Assembly: GCF_011806525.1 (NCBI RefSeq) | Contig: NZ_JAAVKI010000003.1 | Location: 558,001-622,000, forward strand | Direction: 5' to 3' | DNA length: 64,000 bases | Origin: Thalassospira sp. HF15 | GTDB lineage: Bacteria > Pseudomonadota > Alphaproteobacteria > Rhodospirillales > Thalassospiraceae | Part shown: positions 36,034 to 45,683 of the stretch, one piece after another | Position numbering within the stretch: position 1 is the first letter of the stretch | Layout of the letters: the number at the start of each line of letters is the position of its first letter | Made by a program: the position numbers and the translations under genes | Notes under the pieces: generated by a model | Told to the model about the DNA's origin: nothing | Database searches by the model: none | Seen by the model: only the letters and a program-made list of their open reading frames with translations

Positions 36034-36723
36034 TTAGCGCTTCTTGGCGTCGGCCGGCCAGAAGTCATAGAACATGCGGATCTGGACAGAGCGCAAGGTA
36101 TCGGGCGGCAGGACGCCCTGACCGGTGCGCAGCAGTTTGTTCTGAAGCGCTGCGAAGTAACGATTGCTTGCCGGCTGGAACGGGTTGAAGGGCGGTTCCT
36201 TGACGATTTCCTCGCCGTTTTCTTCAGCCAGCTTGGCTGCCTCGGCTTCGGCAGCAAGTTCTTCCTCGGTCTTGGGGGGCGGAGGCGGCAAAAGATCGGG
36301 CGCGACATATTTAAAGCTGCGCTTACCGGGTTCGCGTGCTTCAAAGCGCTGTTCGGTATCGCGATACATCAGGCGCTGCAGATCGACCAGAAAGGCGTTG
36401 ATGACCTTGGGCAGGCGCTGTTCGATCACACCTGCGGCCTCCCTGCTGGTGGCTTCCAGCCAGATGGTAAAGACAACCTGGCGGATGGTGCCGCTTTTAC
36501 GCAAGACAACGGTCAGCGATACCGGATCGGGAACAACGACGGTTTCCGGAATTTCAGGAACAGCGGGTTCTTCGGTCTCTTCGGTTTTTGCGTCATCGGC
36601 GGGGGCATCACTGGCCCGGGCCGTTGGCAGATTGACTGAGAACAATAAGAAAGCCAGTACAATAACAAGTGCCTGGCCCCAAAGACGATGTCCGGTTCGA
36701 TTTTTCATCGCACGTGACAACAT
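36034..36723 (-). CDS. Exported or membrane-anchored acidic protein, FliL-like
   Basis: A 229-residue protein that I do not firmly recognise. It starts with a hydrophobic signal or anchor (about residues 15-37, ending LPTARA), then an acidic Pro/Glu linker (about 40-62), a beta/alpha domain (VSLTVVLRKSGTIRQVVFTI and VIEQRLPKVINAFLVDLQRL resemble FliL), a Pro-run PPPPP and Glu/Ala-rich stretch (about 140-170), and a C-terminal domain ending in FYDFWPADAKKR. The flagellar link is weak as no flagellar gene is near. ATG 36723 is preferred over GTG 36729 from AAGG spacing. Confidence 0.55.
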   Translation of the reverse strand: MLSRAMKNRTGHRLWGQALVIVLAFLLFSVNLPTARASDAPADDAKTEETEEPAVPEIPETVVVPDPVSLTVVLRKSGTIRQVVFTIWLEATSREAAGVIEQRLPKVINAFLVDLQRLMYRDTEQRFEAREPGKRSFKYVAPDLLPPPPPKTEEELAAEAEAAKLAEENGEEIVKEPPFNPFQPASNRYFAALQNKLLRTGQGVLPPDTLRSVQIRMFYDFWPADAKKR

Positions 36724-36807
36724 ATCCACCTTTTAACCTGCCTTTGCGGTTCTGTTATTCCTGTTTTTGCATATGGGTTGTAACCGATCACACGCGAGAT
36801 AACATCC

Positions 36808-38442
36808 CTACTTGCTGACAAATTCTGTCCCGGCCGCCCGAAGATCAAGGGCCGCGGCCAGAAGGGCCTTGGTGTAAGGCTCACTCGGATTGTCAAACAC
36901 ATCAGATGCCGCACCGCTTTCGACCAGTTTACCACCCTGCATGACCATCACACGGTGTGACAATGCACGCACTACGCGTAAATCATGACTGATAAACAAG
37001 TATGCCATTTTATGGCGCGCCTGCAAATCACGAAGTAATTCAACGATTTGCGCCTGTACCGACATATCAAGCGCGGATGTCGGTTCATCCAGTACGATAA
37101 AACGCGGCTTAAGGACCAAGGCACGCGCAATCGAAATGCGTTGCCGCTGACCACCGGAAAATTCGTGCGGATAGCGATCCATGGCATTTTGCGGCAGATC
37201 GACTTCGGAAAGCGCCTCTGCAATGCGGGCTTCGCGTTCCTTGACCGTCAGATCGGGTTCATGGATTTCAAGGCCTTCGCCGACAATCTGGGCGATCGAC
37301 ATGCGCGGGCTGAGCGAGCCAAACGGGTCCTGAAACACCACCTGCATGTCGCGACGCAGTTTGCGCAGATCAGCACCGGCAAATTCACGGATGTCCTCAC
37401 CGGCAAAGCGAATATCGCCCGTTGATTTCAAAAGCCGCAAAATCGCCATCGCCAGCGTGGTCTTGCCCGAGCCACTTTCCCCGACAATGCCAAGGGTTTC
37501 CCCCTGCTTGAGCGTCAGGGAAATCTGATCGACCGCATTGAGATAATGATCCGGTCGCCCAAGGATACCCTTGCGACCAATCGGGAACTGCACATGGATG
37601 TTGCTGGTTTCAAGCAATTCTGCAGCATTTTCCGGCAATGGCGGGGCTTCGCCACTTGGCACGGCCGAAAGCAGTTTTTTGGTATAGGCGTGCTGGGGCG
37701 CATCAAACAGGGCGCGGGCCTGCCCGGCCTCGACAATTTTGCCGTCCTTCATGACACAGACGGTTTGTGCCATTTTCTGAACGATCTGCAGATCATGGGT
37801 GATCAGCAACAGCGCCATACCAAGCTTGTTTTGTAAGTCCTTGAGCAGTTCGAGGATTTGCGCCTGAATGGTGACATCAAGAGCCGTGGTCGGCTCATCC
37901 GCGATCAGCAGTTCCGGCTCGTTGGCGAGCGCCATGGCAATCATCACGCGTTGACGTTGCCCGCCGGAAAGTTCGTGTGGCAAGGCCTTGAGCCGTGATG
38001 CCGGATCGGGAATACCGACAAGTTCCAGCAGTTCAAGAATACGCGCCCGTGCCTTGACACCGCGCAGGCCTTTATGGAGCAGCAATACTTCACCAACCTG
38101 CTTTTCAATGTTGTGCAGCGGGTTGAGCGAGGTCATCGGTTCCTGAAAAATCATGGAAATGCGGTTGCCACGGATCTTGCGGAGCGTGCGTTCCTTGGCC
38201 CCGACCATTTCCTGCCCGTCAAAAATGATTGAGCCGGACGGATGGCTGGCGCGCGGATAAGGCAGCAATTGCAGGATCGAAAGGGCCGTGACCGATTTGC
38301 CCGAGCCACTTTCACCGACAAGCGCCATGGTTTCACCGCGATCAAGGGTAAAGGACACATCCTTTACCGCCGTCAGATCGGCGAACTTGACCGAAAGGTC
38401 CTTGATGGTCAGGAGTGGCTGATCGGCAGATTGTTCTGTCAT
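36808..38442 (-). CDS. yejF: YejF, duplicated ABC ATPase of the oligopeptide/microcin C importer
   Basis: A 544-residue protein with two complete ABC ATPase domains, each with Walker A (GESGSGKSV; GESGSGKTT), signature LSGGQRQRVMIA / FSGGQRQRISIA and Walker B (LLIADEPT; FIVLDEPT). Such double ATPases power the yejABEF peptide transporter. It is last in the operon, 11 bases after yejE. It would import oligopeptides (microcin C in E. coli). Confidence 0.95.
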   Translation of the reverse strand: MTEQSADQPLLTIKDLSVKFADLTAVKDVSFTLDRGETMALVGESGSGKSVTALSILQLLPYPRASHPSGSIIFDGQEMVGAKERTLRKIRGNRISMIFQEPMTSLNPLHNIEKQVGEVLLLHKGLRGVKARARILELLELVGIPDPASRLKALPHELSGGQRQRVMIAMALANEPELLIADEPTTALDVTIQAQILELLKDLQNKLGMALLLITHDLQIVQKMAQTVCVMKDGKIVEAGQARALFDAPQHAYTKKLLSAVPSGEAPPLPENAAELLETSNIHVQFPIGRKGILGRPDHYLNAVDQISLTLKQGETLGIVGESGSGKTTLAMAILRLLKSTGDIRFAGEDIREFAGADLRKLRRDMQVVFQDPFGSLSPRMSIAQIVGEGLEIHEPDLTVKEREARIAEALSEVDLPQNAMDRYPHEFSGGQRQRISIARALVLKPRFIVLDEPTSALDMSVQAQIVELLRDLQARHKMAYLFISHDLRVVRALSHRVMVMQGGKLVESGAASDVFDNPSEPYTKALLAAALDLRAAGTEFVSK

Positions 38443-38453
38443 TGTCCTACTCC

Positions 38454-39485
38454 TTAAAATGTCTTACGCGGATCAAACGCATCACGGACCGCCTCGCCGA
38501 TAAAGATCAGAAGGCTGAGCATGACGGCGATGGCAAAGAAGGCCGTGATGCCAAGCCATGGCGCCTGCAGGTTGTTCTTGCCCTGCGAGAGCAATTCACC
38601 CAATGACGGCGAGCCCGGCGGCATGCCAAGCGACAGGAAGTCGAGCGATGTGAGCGCCACAATCGAGCCGTTCAAGACAAACGGCAGGAAGGTGATCGTC
38701 GCGACCATCGCATTGGGCAGAACATGTCGATACATGATCCGGGTGTCGGTCATGCCAAGCGCACGTGCCGCGCGGACATATTCGAAGTTACGGGCGCGCA
38801 GGAATTCGGCACGGACAAGTCCGGTCAAACTCATCCAGCTAAACAGCACGAGAATGAATAGCAACGTCCAGAAACCCGGCGCAAACAGGCTGGCGAGGAT
38901 GATCAGGATGAAGAGTTGCGGCAAGCCGCCCCAGATTTCGATCACACGCTGGAAACCAAGGTCCACCCAGCCGCCGAAATAGCCCTGGACCGCACCAGCA
39001 GCAATGCCGATCACGGAACTGACGGCCGTCAGCGCCAAACCAAACAGGATCGAAATCCTGAACCCGTAAATCAGGCGGGCCAACACATCGCGGCCCAATT
39101 CATCGGTACCCAGCCAATGCCGCGTTGAGGGCGGGGCGGGTTGCGGTTCACGCATTTCGAAATCGATGGTGTCATAGGAAAACGGGATCAGGGGCCAGAT
39201 GGCAAAGCCGTTTTGGGCGATTTTGCCCTGAATATAGGGATCATAGAAATCGGTCTCTACGTCAAAATCCCCGCCATAAACCGTTTCGGGATGGTTCGAT
39301 ATGATCGGCACATACCAGTCATCGCCATACTGAACGAAAATCGGTTTGTCATTGGCAACCAGTTCGCCCACCAGACAGATGACAAACAGAATGGCAAAGA
39401 TCACCAGCGACCAATAGCCGCGCTTGTTGGCCTTGAAGTTTGAAATGCGACGCTGATTAAGCGGCGAGAAAACAGCACTGAACAT
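38454..39485 (-). CDS. yejE: YejE, peptide ABC transporter permease
   Basis: A 343-residue binding-protein-dependent permease with six membrane segments, the N-terminal OppC-like region and the EAA loop (EFLRARNFEYVRAARALGM). It partners YejB. ATG 39485 with GGGGGAA upstream is preferred over the TTG at 39491; it begins two bases after the yejB stop. Confidence 0.94.
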   Translation of the reverse strand: MFSAVFSPLNQRRISNFKANKRGYWSLVIFAILFVICLVGELVANDKPIFVQYGDDWYVPIISNHPETVYGGDFDVETDFYDPYIQGKIAQNGFAIWPLIPFSYDTIDFEMREPQPAPPSTRHWLGTDELGRDVLARLIYGFRISILFGLALTAVSSVIGIAAGAVQGYFGGWVDLGFQRVIEIWGGLPQLFILIILASLFAPGFWTLLFILVLFSWMSLTGLVRAEFLRARNFEYVRAARALGMTDTRIMYRHVLPNAMVATITFLPFVLNGSIVALTSLDFLSLGMPPGSPSLGELLSQGKNNLQAPWLGITAFFAIAVMLSLLIFIGEAVRDAFDPRKTF

Positions 39486-39487
39486 GA

Positions 39488-40609
39488 TCAATTCCCCCGC
39501 GCGTCAAAGTCGATCCGGGGATCAACCAGGTGATAGCTCAGGTCACTGATCAGGTTCATGATCAGGCCAAACAGCGTGAAGAAATAAAGGGTGGCAAACA
39601 TCACCGGATAATCACGCGTCATCACCGCGTTAAAGCCAAGCAGCCCAAGACCATCAAGTGAGAAGATCACTTCGATCAGGACCGAACCGGTAAACAGCAT
39701 TCCAACCAGCGCACTGGGGAAGCCTGCAATAATCAGAAGCATGGCGTTGCGGAAAACATGGCCATAAAGCACACGCTTTTCGGTCAAACCCTTGGCGCGC
39801 GCCGTCACGACATACTGCTTGTTGATTTCATCCAAAAACGAGTTCTTGGTCAGCATGGTGAGCGTGGCAAAGCCCGAAATCGTCAACGCGATAATCGGCA
39901 AGGTCAGGTGCCAGAAATAGTCAACGATCTTGCCAAACAGCGACATTTGATCCCAGTTTGACGACGTCAACCCGCGTAACGGGAACCAATCAAGATAAGC
40001 CCCGCCCGCAAAGACCACGATCAGCATGACGGCAAACAGGAAGCCCGGAATGGCAAAGCCGAAAATGATGGCAGCGGATGACCAGATATCGAAGTTCGAA
40101 CCGTCGCGCACTGCCTTGGTGATGCCAAGCGGGATTGAAATGATGTAAATGATCAGCGTTGACCAGATCCCCAGCGAGATCGAAACCGGCATCTTATCAA
40201 CCACCAGATCAACGACGTCGCGATCCTGGAAATAGCTTTGGCCGAAATCGAAGGTCAGATAATTCTTCATCATCATCCAGAAGCGTTCATGGGCTGGCTT
40301 ATCAAAGCCAAACTGCACTTCAAGCTGTCTGATGACTTCGGGATCGAGGCCCTGTGCACCACGATAGTTCGAGTTCGAGGAGAAATTGTTGCCCGATGGC
40401 GATGATGCGGCTGATCCGCTGCCGCCGCCACTATCACCGCCCTGATTGGTAATGCGTGCGGTTGAAGAAACAGCCGTTCCCTGAAGTTGGGCAATGACTT
40501 GTTCAACCGGACCGCCGGGGGCAAACTGAACGATCGCGAAATTCAGCACCATGATGCCAAACAATGTGACCGGGATCAGAAGCAAACGCCGAATGATATA
40601 GTTCAGCAT
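39488..40609 (-). CDS. yejB: YejB, peptide ABC transporter permease
   Basis: A 373-residue permease with six membrane segments and the EAA loop ([20 protein letters not shown]). It has the long periplasmic loop after segment 1, here Ser/Gly-rich (about residues 45-85), typical of YejB. It starts three bases after the yejA stop. Confidence 0.94.
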   Translation of the reverse strand: MLNYIIRRLLLIPVTLFGIMVLNFAIVQFAPGGPVEQVIAQLQGTAVSSTARITNQGGDSGGGSGSAASSPSGNNFSSNSNYRGAQGLDPEVIRQLEVQFGFDKPAHERFWMMMKNYLTFDFGQSYFQDRDVVDLVVDKMPVSISLGIWSTLIIYIISIPLGITKAVRDGSNFDIWSSAAIIFGFAIPGFLFAVMLIVVFAGGAYLDWFPLRGLTSSNWDQMSLFGKIVDYFWHLTLPIIALTISGFATLTMLTKNSFLDEINKQYVVTARAKGLTEKRVLYGHVFRNAMLLIIAGFPSALVGMLFTGSVLIEVIFSLDGLGLLGFNAVMTRDYPVMFATLYFFTLFGLIMNLISDLSYHLVDPRIDFDARGN

Positions 40610-40612
40610 GGC

Positions 40613-42565
40613 TTAATATCCCCCCATCTTGAGCTTGGCTGATTTTTCCGGATCGATCCACCAACGCATGACCGATGCGCCTTTGAGCGGGACTTCATCG
40701 GGGCGACCGAACACATCCCACCAAGCCAGACGTTCACCGCCAAGATAGTATTGCGGGATAACGTAGTATCCCCACAACAAGACCCGGTCGAGCGCCCGGG
40801 TGGCGGTCACCAGTTCGTGCCAGCTATGGGCGGATGCGACCTTTTCGATCATGGCATCGACCACGGGGTTTTTGATGCCGGCAAAGTTGCGCGATCCGGG
40901 TTGGTCAGCGGCCTCGGAGCTCCAGAATACGCGTTGCTCGTTGCCCGGTGTCAGGGATTGCGTCCACCAGAAAGTGGTGACTTCAAAATCATACGCCTGA
41001 ATACGGTTAACCCACTGGCCGGTGTCAATCAGACGGATATCCATGGTCACGCCAAGCTGTTTGAGGCGGGCCTTCATCACCAGGGCGATCTTTTCCAGAC
41101 CGGGCTGACGAATGATCAGTTCGAACCGGAAGGGTTGCCCTGTTTCCCTGTTCACCAAGACCTTGTCGCGCAATTCCCAACCGGCTTCGTTCAAAAGCGT
41201 CATGGATTCACGTAACGCCTTTCGGCGGCCATCCGCTTCGTCAAAATTCGGAAGCGTGAAGGGCTGGGTAAACAGTTCGGGCGGCAATTGATCGCGATAG
41301 GGTTCGAGCAAGGCCAGCTCATCCCCCGTCGGGATGCCGCTTGAAGCCAGGTCGGAATTGACGAAATAACTGTCGGTCCGCTTGTAGGCCCCATAGAACA
41401 TGGCCTGGCTTAGCCATTGGAAATCAAAACCGTATTGCAGTGCCTTGCGCACCCGCCAATCGGAAAACAGTGGCAGGCGATTGTTCATCACATAGGCCTG
41501 CATGCCAACGGGCAGGTGATCGGGAAGGAATTCCTTCTTGATGTCACCGCGCTCGACCGCCGGGGTCTTATATGCGGTGCTCCAATCACGCGATGAATGT
41601 TCCGACCGCACCATGTATTCGCCGGCCAGAAAAGCCTGACGCTGCACTTCCGGGTCGAGATAAACATCGTAACGGATGGTGTCGAAATTGTTCTGGCCGC
41701 GATTGACCGGAAGATCGGCGGCCCAATAATCAGGATTACGTTTATAGGTAATCCGGCGTCCGGCTTCGATGCTGTCGATCATATAGGCGCCACTGCCAAC
41801 CGGAAATTCGAAGGTGGTTTTGGAGAAATCCTTACCTTCCCAGAACTTCTTGGGCATGATCGAAATGCCCGCTGCCGTCATGGGGGTTTCACGGTTATTG
41901 CCCGGCTTGAAGGTGAATTTGACGGTCAGCTCGTCAAGCGCCTCGGCCCCTTCGATCTGGGAAAAATATTGCCGGTAAACCGGGCTGCCTTTTTCGACCA
42001 GTATTTCATAGGAGAACACAACATCTTCGGCGGTGATGTCGCTGCCATCCTGAAACCGTGCGCGCGGATCAAGATGGAAAATCGCAAAGGATCGGTCTTC
42101 GGGGACTTCGATCTCGCGCGCGATCAAGGCATACATCGCATAGGGTTCATCCGCGCTTGCAGCCATCAGGCTGTCATAGATCAGGCCGATGCCCGCTGCT
42201 GGCGTGCCCTTCAGCGTAAAGGGGTTGAGCGTATCAAACGGCGCGATAGAGGATTGCACCAATGTGCCGCCCTTTGGCGCATCGGGGTTCACATAATCAA
42301 AGTGATGGAAGTCCGGCCCGTATTTCAGATCACCATACAGCGAAATGCCATGGGATCGGGTGGTGAGCGGCGCCAGATCGGCCTCGTCCACGGCGACTGT
42401 CGGCGCCGGATTGATGGTGGGGGTGTCGCCTTCCTGCGCGTTTGCGCCCGAAGTCGAGAGGACGGCGCCAAACAGGGTGATTGCAATGGCAAAAAGGATG
42501 GATGTCATAGCCATGCCCAGCCGTCCCCGACCCGGCATTTTCATGCTGGCTGTGTACGAAATCAT
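40613..42565 (-). CDS. yejA: YejA, periplasmic oligopeptide-binding protein
   Basis: A 650-residue family-5 extracellular solute-binding protein with a signal peptide (MAMTSILFAIAITLFGAVLSTSGANA region, about residues 18-44) and family-5 features such as HGISLYGDLKYGPDFHHFDY and FDTLNPFTLKGTPAAG. It captures oligopeptides for YejBEF and is first in the yejABEF operon. The exact start (42565, or 42544) is uncertain because ribosome sites are weak. Confidence 0.94.
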   Translation of the reverse strand: MISYTASMKMPGRGRLGMAMTSILFAIAITLFGAVLSTSGANAQEGDTPTINPAPTVAVDEADLAPLTTRSHGISLYGDLKYGPDFHHFDYVNPDAPKGGTLVQSSIAPFDTLNPFTLKGTPAAGIGLIYDSLMAASADEPYAMYALIAREIEVPEDRSFAIFHLDPRARFQDGSDITAEDVVFSYEILVEKGSPVYRQYFSQIEGAEALDELTVKFTFKPGNNRETPMTAAGISIMPKKFWEGKDFSKTTFEFPVGSGAYMIDSIEAGRRITYKRNPDYWAADLPVNRGQNNFDTIRYDVYLDPEVQRQAFLAGEYMVRSEHSSRDWSTAYKTPAVERGDIKKEFLPDHLPVGMQAYVMNNRLPLFSDWRVRKALQYGFDFQWLSQAMFYGAYKRTDSYFVNSDLASSGIPTGDELALLEPYRDQLPPELFTQPFTLPNFDEADGRRKALRESMTLLNEAGWELRDKVLVNRETGQPFRFELIIRQPGLEKIALVMKARLKQLGVTMDIRLIDTGQWVNRIQAYDFEVTTFWWTQSLTPGNEQRVFWSSEAADQPGSRNFAGIKNPVVDAMIEKVASAHSWHELVTATRALDRVLLWGYYVIPQYYLGGERLAWWDVFGRPDEVPLKGASVMRWWIDPEKSAKLKMGGY

Positions 42566-42739
42566 GTGATTGTCGTCTTCCCCTGATGCAAGCTGATCAC
42601 TGTTTCATTATGTGGTGTTAAACTATGCGACGCAATCGATGGCCTGCAAACGCTGTGAGCCAAGATGATGCGCCTGTGAACGTCGCCACACTAGAAGCAT
42701 CTGATATTCACTGCTAAATCGTTCAATTTCAAGGCACCA

Positions 42740-43675
42740 TCACGTGACCCGGTTGTTTCCCTGATCCTTTTTCGACAGTTTTTGCCTTGCGGTTTCAAGC
42801 TTGATCTCGGCCATCAACCAGTCACGAAAAGCCTTGACCTTGCGCCGCTCCAGACGCCCGCGTGGATAAACCAGCGAATAGGCATAGGGACTGTCGATCG
42901 GTAAATCAAACGGCACGGTCAGACGATTGGTCACGACATACTCCCCGATCATCGCCGGATCGGAGATTACTACCCCAAAGCCGCTTGCCGCGGCCTCCAT
43001 CGCCATATCAAGGGTGGCAAAAACCGGTCCCTTGGTGCCATCGACCCCCTGAATGCCCGTCCCCGCAAGCCAGATACGCCAGTCTTCACGCTGAGCAGAG
43101 CAATGCAAAAGCGTCACCCCGGCCAGGTCTTCGGGGGTTTTGAGTTGCTTTGCCAGACTTGGATGGCAGACCGGCAGCAGACGTTCACCGGTCAGGAATT
43201 CATGGACAAGCTGTTCATTGGCGTGATCGGCGAAGCGGATGGCAATGTCGACCTCGTTAAAATCGACCGAGGCCAGATCATCACTGTAGGTGCCCAACTG
43301 GACCTGAAAATCGGGATATTCCATCTGAAACCGGCCCAACCTTGGTACGATCCAGCGCATGGAAAATGTCAGCGGGGCCGAGACAGACAACAAGGTGTCA
43401 TCGACACGGTCTTCAACCTTGGCAACCGCATCTTCGATGGCGTCAAAAGCCGGGGTCAGGGATTCCAACAGGTTCTGACCTGCACGCGTCAACCGCAGGC
43501 TTCTGTGGTGGCGTTCAAACAGCTTGCGACCCAGAACTTCTTCAAGGTGTTGCACCTGCCGACTAACTGCCCCCTGGGTCACGTTAAGCTCATGTGACGC
43601 TTTGGTGAAGCTTTCAAGTCTTCCGGCTACTTCGAAGGCCCGAAGCGCATTTAGCGGCAATGGACGGCGTTTCAT
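42740..43675 (-). CDS. LysR-family transcriptional regulator (GcvA-like)
   Basis: A 311-residue LysR protein: an N-terminal helix-turn-helix (LNALRAFEVAGRLESFTKAS, ELNVTQGAVSRQVQHLEE) and a C-terminal co-inducer domain (about residues 92-295) with the LPVCHPSLA pattern of GcvA/AmpR-type regulators. It is divergent from the DUF1127 gene and a palindrome at 43686-43708 lies in the shared gap. Confidence 0.93.
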   Translation of the reverse strand: MKRRPLPLNALRAFEVAGRLESFTKASHELNVTQGAVSRQVQHLEEVLGRKLFERHHRSLRLTRAGQNLLESLTPAFDAIEDAVAKVEDRVDDTLLSVSAPLTFSMRWIVPRLGRFQMEYPDFQVQLGTYSDDLASVDFNEVDIAIRFADHANEQLVHEFLTGERLLPVCHPSLAKQLKTPEDLAGVTLLHCSAQREDWRIWLAGTGIQGVDGTKGPVFATLDMAMEAAASGFGVVISDPAMIGEYVVTNRLTVPFDLPIDSPYAYSLVYPRGRLERRKVKAFRDWLMAEIKLETARQKLSKKDQGNNRVT

Positions 43676-43685
43676 GACAGTTGCT

Positions 43686-43708
43686 TTGCATGACTAAAAC
43701 TCATGCAA
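43686..43708. promoter_or_regulatory. LysR-type operator palindrome
   Basis: A perfect inverted repeat TTGCATGA-N7-TCATGCAA begins 11 bases upstream of the LysR gene start, containing the T-N11-A pattern of LysR-type sites. It likely mediates autoregulation and control of the divergent DUF1127 side. Confidence 0.6.
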
Positions 43709-43844
43709 TGATGACAAATGGTGGTTTGAGCGCAAGCTTTTTTTCAAGTAACCCTGAGTTTAACGAGATTATTGACACACGCATCATGGATGCACGGGCC
43801 GCTGAATTGTTGAGAGCAGGCCTAGTTTCAAAAGGATTAGAGCA

Positions 43845-44054
43845 ATGGTTGCTATCACCAAAGAAGCCGGCGCATTTGTCGCCACCCGCCGCCATCACGA
43901 CGCTTCCAGCCTGCTGGATCTGCCGCGCACTTGGGTCAAACGTCATGACCTGCGTCAGAAACTGGCCGACATGGATGCACACATGCTGCGTGATATCGGC
44001 TGGACCGTTTACGACGCAAAACGCGAAGCGGCCAAGCCGTTCTGGAAAGCTTAA
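43845..44054 (+). CDS. DUF1127-family small protein (YjiS-like)
   Basis: A 69-residue protein whose C-terminal half matches DUF1127: LRQKLADMDAHMLRDIGWT (about residues 37-55) with the characteristic L-x-D-x-G/R-L-L-RDIG pattern. These arginine-rich proteins are small RNA-binding or regulatory proteins in alphaproteobacteria affecting phosphate and carbon metabolism. AAGGA lies upstream of the ATG. It is divergent from the LysR gene. Confidence 0.88.
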   Translation: MVAITKEAGAFVATRRHHDASSLLDLPRTWVKRHDLRQKLADMDAHMLRDIGWTVYDAKREAAKPFWKA

Positions 44055-44087
44055 CCCGCGCAAGAGCGCATAACCGAGTATTTTGTC

Positions 44088-44189
44088 ATGCAGAACAATG
44101 TATCCCCGCTGCACAGCGCAATTACTTTCCCGCTCCAGGTTCTGATTGAAGCCCTGATGGATGCGTGGAAAGGCCTGAGCCTTCGTTAA
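44088..44189 (+). CDS. Small ORF after the DUF1127 gene (33 residues)
   Basis: A 33-codon frame, ATG to TAA, with a hydrophobic/amphipathic centre (FPLQVLIEALMDAWKGL). It starts 33 bases after the DUF1127 stop and ends 60 bases before a strong terminator, so it is transcribed with it. The ribosome site is weak (GAG, eleven bases before). Unknown function; it may not be translated. Confidence 0.4.
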   Translation: MQNNVSPLHSAITFPLQVLIEALMDAWKGLSLR

Positions 44190-44250
44190 GGCTTACCCAA
44201 GAGATCCCTGAACGCAATTCCAGCCTCCCCCGGTTGGAACGCGTACATAA

Positions 44251-44284
44251 ATGCCGGTCACACCCCCTGTGACCGGCATTTTTT
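44251..44284 (+). terminator. Rho-independent terminator
   Basis: A perfect 12-base stem ATGCCGGTCACA / TGTGACCGGCAT with a CCCCC loop, followed by TTTTTT. It ends the DUF1127 transcript and lies before the convergent methyltransferase gene. Confidence 0.93.
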
Positions 44285-44302
44285 ATTGGCTGGGGGAAAG
44301 AG

Positions 44303-45580
44303 TTACTTCTTCGCGGGATAGCGCAGATACATCAGGTTTGCGGCATTCAATACCGAATACATCACTGCGAACTGCGCATTGAATTCGAACTTTTCGGGTT
44401 TCGGGTCAAACATCTCGTAAATCTCGCCGATGGAGCGTATGCCATCAATGCGCGACAGAATCGCCGGCGACGCCGAGGGCATGGTGCGGGTCACGGCAAG
44501 GCCGGTAAAGGTGATCTTGATATTGCCGGTCTTGGCGACCGAACGGGCGAGTGACGCACCATCGACACGGGTAAAGGTCGGGATCAGTTCGGGCGACGGG
44601 ACCGGTGGTTTGACCTTGTTCTTGGCCTTGACGACATAAAAGGTGTGTTTGGTGATGTTGCCGGCCATCAGTTCGGCAAGGGCCGCGCGTTCGCGAAACG
44701 GCACATGCATCGCCTTATCAAGAACGTCATGACGCGAACAATAGGTGGTCGGGTCATAGCGCATCGGTTCGATAAAGTTTTGCAGGCGCAGACCGGCGGC
44801 CTCGACGAAATCAAAGACTTCATCCACGCGATAGGCGCGATCCTGTTGATGGAGCAGCAGGTCGTAAAACCCGGCGTCACCCCCATGAATATGATCGCCA
44901 ACAAACGGATTGCGTTTGAGCCAATTGGTCCCGGGCAGAGAATTAAACAGCGCCTTGCCGAAATTCAGGCGCTTGGCCCCGCCGGCCTCGGCATTAAGGC
45001 GTTCCATCATTTCCTGCATGTGATAAACGCCCTGACGCCCCAATTCCCCATAGACCATCAGGCCCATGCCACCATTGGGTTTCAGCGCATCGGCAAGTGC
45101 CTTCAGCCCGGCATCGGGATCGGGCAGATGATGAAGCACCCCGCAGCAATCAATGTAATCAAACGGGCCATATTCAGCGGCCAAATCAACAAATGAGCCG
45201 GTGACAAAAGTGACGTTCTTTTCAAGACTACGGCGTTTGATGCGGGCCTCGGCAATGGCGCGCGAGCTTTCGGACAGATCGATATAGACGATGTCGGCCT
45301 TGGCTTTGCGGTCACGGGCCTGCTGGGCCAGCATGACCAGCGCATCACCCGTTCCCCCACCGGCGACAAGAATTTTGATCTTGCCACTTTTGGTCTGTGC
45401 CGATGGATCGCGCCCGCCAAAAACAAAATGAACAACCTCGTCCCAGTTGCCAGGCGATCCGGTAATCAGGCGCTTGTCCTCATCGTCTGGATTGCGGTCC
45501 GGATAAGGATAGGTTTCGTACTGATCACGGGTCTTTGCGGAAGACTGGACGTGATCGGGCCTGTTTTTATCGTCGGGCAT
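44303..45580 (-). CDS. Class I SAM-dependent methyltransferase with extra C-terminal region
   Basis: A 425-residue protein. Residues about 40-190 form a Rossmann methyltransferase (motif I ILVAGGGTGDALVMLAQQ; YIDCCGVLHHLPDP). The remaining 235 residues, including repeats of FTRVDGASL and a GEIYEMFD ending, are not a known domain to me. The substrate is unknown. The gene converges with the DUF1127 transcript across a terminator. Confidence 0.85.
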   Translation of the reverse strand: MPDDKNRPDHVQSSAKTRDQYETYPYPDRNPDDEDKRLITGSPGNWDEVVHFVFGGRDPSAQTKSGKIKILVAGGGTGDALVMLAQQARDRKAKADIVYIDLSESSRAIAEARIKRRSLEKNVTFVTGSFVDLAAEYGPFDYIDCCGVLHHLPDPDAGLKALADALKPNGGMGLMVYGELGRQGVYHMQEMMERLNAEAGGAKRLNFGKALFNSLPGTNWLKRNPFVGDHIHGGDAGFYDLLLHQQDRAYRVDEVFDFVEAAGLRLQNFIEPMRYDPTTYCSRHDVLDKAMHVPFRERAALAELMAGNITKHTFYVVKAKNKVKPPVPSPELIPTFTRVDGASLARSVAKTGNIKITFTGLAVTRTMPSASPAILSRIDGIRSIGEIYEMFDPKPEKFEFNAQFAVMYSVLNAANLMYLRYPAKK

Positions 45581-45683
45581 TACTGCGAAATCCGGCAGAG
45601 AAGTGGTTGGGACGCGGGTATCCTATACCAACGAATCAGAGCGTGTTGAGCTAAATCTGCTGATATCAGGAAAATCTGTTTAT

